Made by a program: the position numbers and the translations under genes. Positions 3,635 through 5,311 of a stretch of 5,311 nt of DNA are shown piece by piece. The notes under the pieces were generated by a model. The model saw only the letters and a program-made list of their open reading frames with translations, had not been told where the DNA came from and ran no database searches. Within the stretch, counting starts at the first letter, position 1; every line of letters begins with the position of its first letter. The stretch is taken from contig DEEY01000004.1 of assembly GCA_002350545.1 (NCBI GenBank), forward strand, positions 13,534 to 18,844, written 5' to 3'. The stretch is from Candidatus Saccharibacteria bacterium UBA2866 (GTDB taxonomy: Bacteria; Patescibacteriota; Saccharimonadia; Saccharimonadales; Saccharimonadaceae).

Positions 3635-4573
3635 ATGATTTGGAATAAACTTCCTCAACCATTTTTAATCCTCGCACCCATGGAGGGCGTCACGGATATC
3701 ATGTTCCGTCAGGTTGTTGCACATGCTGGCCGCCCAGACTTGTTTTTCACGGAGTTTACCAATGTTTCATCCTACGCCTCTGAAAAAGGTCGCGAAAACG
3801 CCTTGGAACGTCTCGAAATTGCTCCAACCGATTCTCCAATTATTGCTCAAATTTGGGGCAAAAATCCCGAACATTTTTCCAAAACTTGCACCGCCCTTGA
3901 AAAACTCGGTTTTTCAGGTGTAGATTTAAATTTTGGTTGCCCCGATAAGCACGTTAACAAGGCCGGTGGTGGCGCTGCCATGATTAAAACTCCTGAACTC
4001 GCCGTAGAATGTTTTAGAAATGCCACTAAAAGTACTGATCTCCCCGTTTCTGTTAAAACTCGTCTCGGCTGGAGTCAACCTGAAGAATACCAAGAGTGGC
4101 TTCCAATTTTACTCGCCGAACACCCCGCAGCCCTCACTATTCACCTCCGCACCAAAAAAGAAATGAGTAAAGTCCCTGCCCACTATGAGCTAATCCCTGA
4201 AATCATCAAACTACGCAACGAAATCAGCCCTGAAACTAAATTAATCATTAACGGTGACATTAAAGATCGCGCCCACGCCCTAGAGCTTCACGCCAAATAC
4301 CCTGAGGTTGACGGCTTCATGATTGGCCGCGGCGTTTTTGCTAACCCTTACTGTTTCACCAACCACACCCCTACCCGCGACGAGCTGATGGAGCTTCTAA
4401 AAATGCATCTAGACTTATACGAAAAGTATACCGCCGACCATTATGTTTCCTATGAAACCCTGAAGCATTTTTTCAAAATCTACATCAATAACTTCCCGGG
4501 CGCCAAAGAGCTTCGCACTAAACTCATGGAAACCCACTCAGTCAAAGAAGCACGTGATATAATAGGTGTATGA
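3635..4573 (+). CDS. dus: tRNA-dihydrouridine synthase (DUS family), 312 aa
   Basis: Flavoenzyme that uses FMN and NAD(P)H to reduce uridines in the tRNA D-loop to dihydrouridine; cytoplasmic. Visible motifs: LAPMEGVTD (13-21), the start of the TIM barrel with FMN contacts; QIWG (72-75) in place of the usual Q[IL]FG; the catalytic-cysteine block NFGCPDKHVNKAGGGAAM (99-116) with Cys102; VSVKTRLGW (138-146) with Lys141; TIHLRTKKE (168-176) with His170; INGDI (205-209); and the phosphate-binding IGRGVFANP (230-238). A helical tRNA-binding domain follows from about 247. The length is typical of the family. The frame is open back to TTG 3599, but that TTG is part of the -35 box; ATG 3635 fits both homology and the promoter. 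The stop TGA overlaps the next start (ATGA), so the downstream Mur ligase is co-transcribed and probably translationally coupled. Which of DusA/B/C it corresponds to cannot be told here. Confidence 0.96.
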   Translation: MIWNKLPQPFLILAPMEGVTDIMFRQVVAHAGRPDLFFTEFTNVSSYASEKGRENALERLEIAPTDSPIIAQIWGKNPEHFSKTCTALEKLGFSGVDLNFGCPDKHVNKAGGGAAMIKTPELAVECFRNATKSTDLPVSVKTRLGWSQPEEYQEWLPILLAEHPAALTIHLRTKKEMSKVPAHYELIPEIIKLRNEISPETKLIINGDIKDRAHALELHAKYPEVDGFMIGRGVFANPYCFTNHTPTRDELMELLKMHLDLYEKYTADHYVSYETLKHFFKIYINNFPGAKELRTKLMETHSVKEARDIIGV

Positions 4574-5311
4574 AAATCGCATTATTAGGTTACGGCAAAG
4601 AGGGCAAATCCGCCGAAAAGTATTTCAAAGCTAAATTTAACGCTGAAATTGATATTTTTGAAGATTTCACCTACGACGAAATAAAGGGTAAGGATTATTC
4701 ATCCTATGATATAATTTTACGTAGTCCATCTGTCCCACCTCTGGGGCTAAAAAACGAATCCAGCCTCACAAAATACTTCTTCGACCACTGTCCTTGCCCG
4801 ATTATTGGCGTCACCGCCACCAAAGGCAAAGGCACCACCTGTTCGTTTATCAAAGCTCTTCTCGATGCCGAAGACCAAGATTCCTATCTTGTCGGCAACA
4901 TCGGCAACCCCGCTATTGATATCCTGGACAATCTCAAACCCACCTCTGTTGTAGTCTATGAACTTTCCAGTTTTCAACTCTGGGATGTCACAAAATCTCC
5001 CCATATTGCTGTTCTTGGTCAACTAGAACCAGACCATCTCAACGTTCATAAAGACTACACTGATTACTTAAATGCCAAGTCTAACATCACCAAATACCAA
5101 ACCCCAGATGATTATCTTATTTATTTCAAAGAAAACCCCGATACTACCAAAATTGCAAGCACTTCCAAAGCTCAAAAAATCGCCTATCCATTTGCTATTC
5201 CAACAGAGGTAAAAGACGCTATCACTCTCCCTGGTATTCACAACAAGAATAACGCCATCGCCGCTATTTCCGCAGTTTCTTCTCTCTTAAATATATCACC
5301 AGATGAATATT
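4570..5311 (+). CDS. murD: UDP-N-acetylmuramoylalanine--D-glutamate ligase (MurD), 5' part
   Basis: MurD adds D-glutamate to UDP-MurNAc-L-alanine with ATP in cytoplasmic peptidoglycan precursor synthesis. 247 codons are visible; E. coli MurD has 438 residues, so the end of the central domain and the whole C-terminal domain lie beyond the edge. Seen: an N-terminal nucleotide-sugar domain starting KIALLGYGKEGKSA (2-15) with SPSVPP (52-57); the ATP P-loop GVTATKGKGTT (80-90); the MurD signature ELSSFQL (131-137); LEPDHLNVH (152-160), matching the family's E-D-H metal and substrate region; K170, in the place of the lysine that is carbamylated in the family; and GIHNKNNAIAA (222-232), the family's G-x-H-N-x-x-N motif. 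ELSSFQL favours MurD over MurC, MurE or MurF. The N-terminal domain (about 79 residues) is a little shorter than in E. coli. ATG 4570 overlaps the dus stop, so initiation probably depends on coupling. Confidence 0.93.
   Translation, partial: MKIALLGYGKEGKSAEKYFKAKFNAEIDIFEDFTYDEIKGKDYSSYDIILRSPSVPPLGLKNESSLTKYFFDHCPCPIIGVTATKGKGTTCSFIKALLDAEDQDSYLVGNIGNPAIDILDNLKPTSVVVYELSSFQLWDVTKSPHIAVLGQLEPDHLNVHKDYTDYLNAKSNITKYQTPDDYLIYFKENPDTTKIASTSKAQKIAYPFAIPTEVKDAITLPGIHNKNNAIAAISAVSSLLNISPDEY

Noticed and set aside
4747..5022. Minus-strand frame of 91 aa
   Set aside because: Lies wholly inside the murD coding region, whose motifs are on the plus strand.
1..5311. CRISPR array, insertion sequence, integrase or attachment site
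   Set aside because: No regularly spaced repeats, transposase or integrase motifs, or flanking direct repeats were found on either strand.

Overview
This window looks like chromosome from a small-genome bacterium, most plausibly a member of the candidate phyla radiation (Patescibacteria, perhaps Saccharibacteria). That is an inference from the style of the Mur ligase P-loop (GVTATKGKGTT), the very compact gene spacing and the leaderless-looking housekeeping genes; no taxonomic marker was available to settle it. UGA is a normal stop here: an RF2 gene is present and the dus gene ends in TGA. That argues against the UGA-recoding lineages Gracilibacteria and Absconditabacteria.

Layout. Positions 1-1068 (minus strand) hold prfB, release factor 2, lacking only its last few residues at the window edge. 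Positions 3635-4573 (plus) hold a tRNA-dihydrouridine synthase, and 4570-5311 (plus) hold the first ~247 residues of a MurD-type peptidoglycan ligase. The last two overlap by ATGA and form one operon running off the right edge. Between these conserved genes, about 1.1-3.5 kb, lies a block of four minus-strand genes that I do not recognise: 200 aa (1123-1725), ~168 aa (1852-2359), 82 aa (2487-2735) and 166 aa (2982-3482). The second and fourth are diverged paralogues of each other with three conserved cysteines.

Each of the four unknown genes is its own transcription unit with a sigma70-type promoter, a folded 5' leader, a strong Shine-Dalgarno sequence and a rho-independent hairpin terminator. 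The terminator of one gene is packed against or into the promoter of the next. In contrast, prfB and dus have an extended -10 promoter only 7-9 bp from the ATG, so their mRNAs should be leaderless or nearly so.

The two most notable signals are these. (1) The 1852-2359 paralogue has its good SD and ATG in a different frame from its body. The zero frame stops after nine codons at CTT TGA, and a +1 shift exactly there restores the frame and aligns without gaps to the intact paralogue. CTT TGA is the same slippery stop used by the classical prfB programmed frameshift, which this genome's own prfB lacks. A one-base error in the adjacent A7 run would explain it equally well. (2) The 82-aa gene has a leader of about 115-140 nt with a 7-bp stem enclosing a GC hairpin, plus a long-range pairing that would mask its SD, an architecture like a riboswitch or other cis-regulatory RNA.

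No gene-free stretch exceeds 300 bases. No tRNA, rRNA, CRISPR array or insertion sequence was seen.
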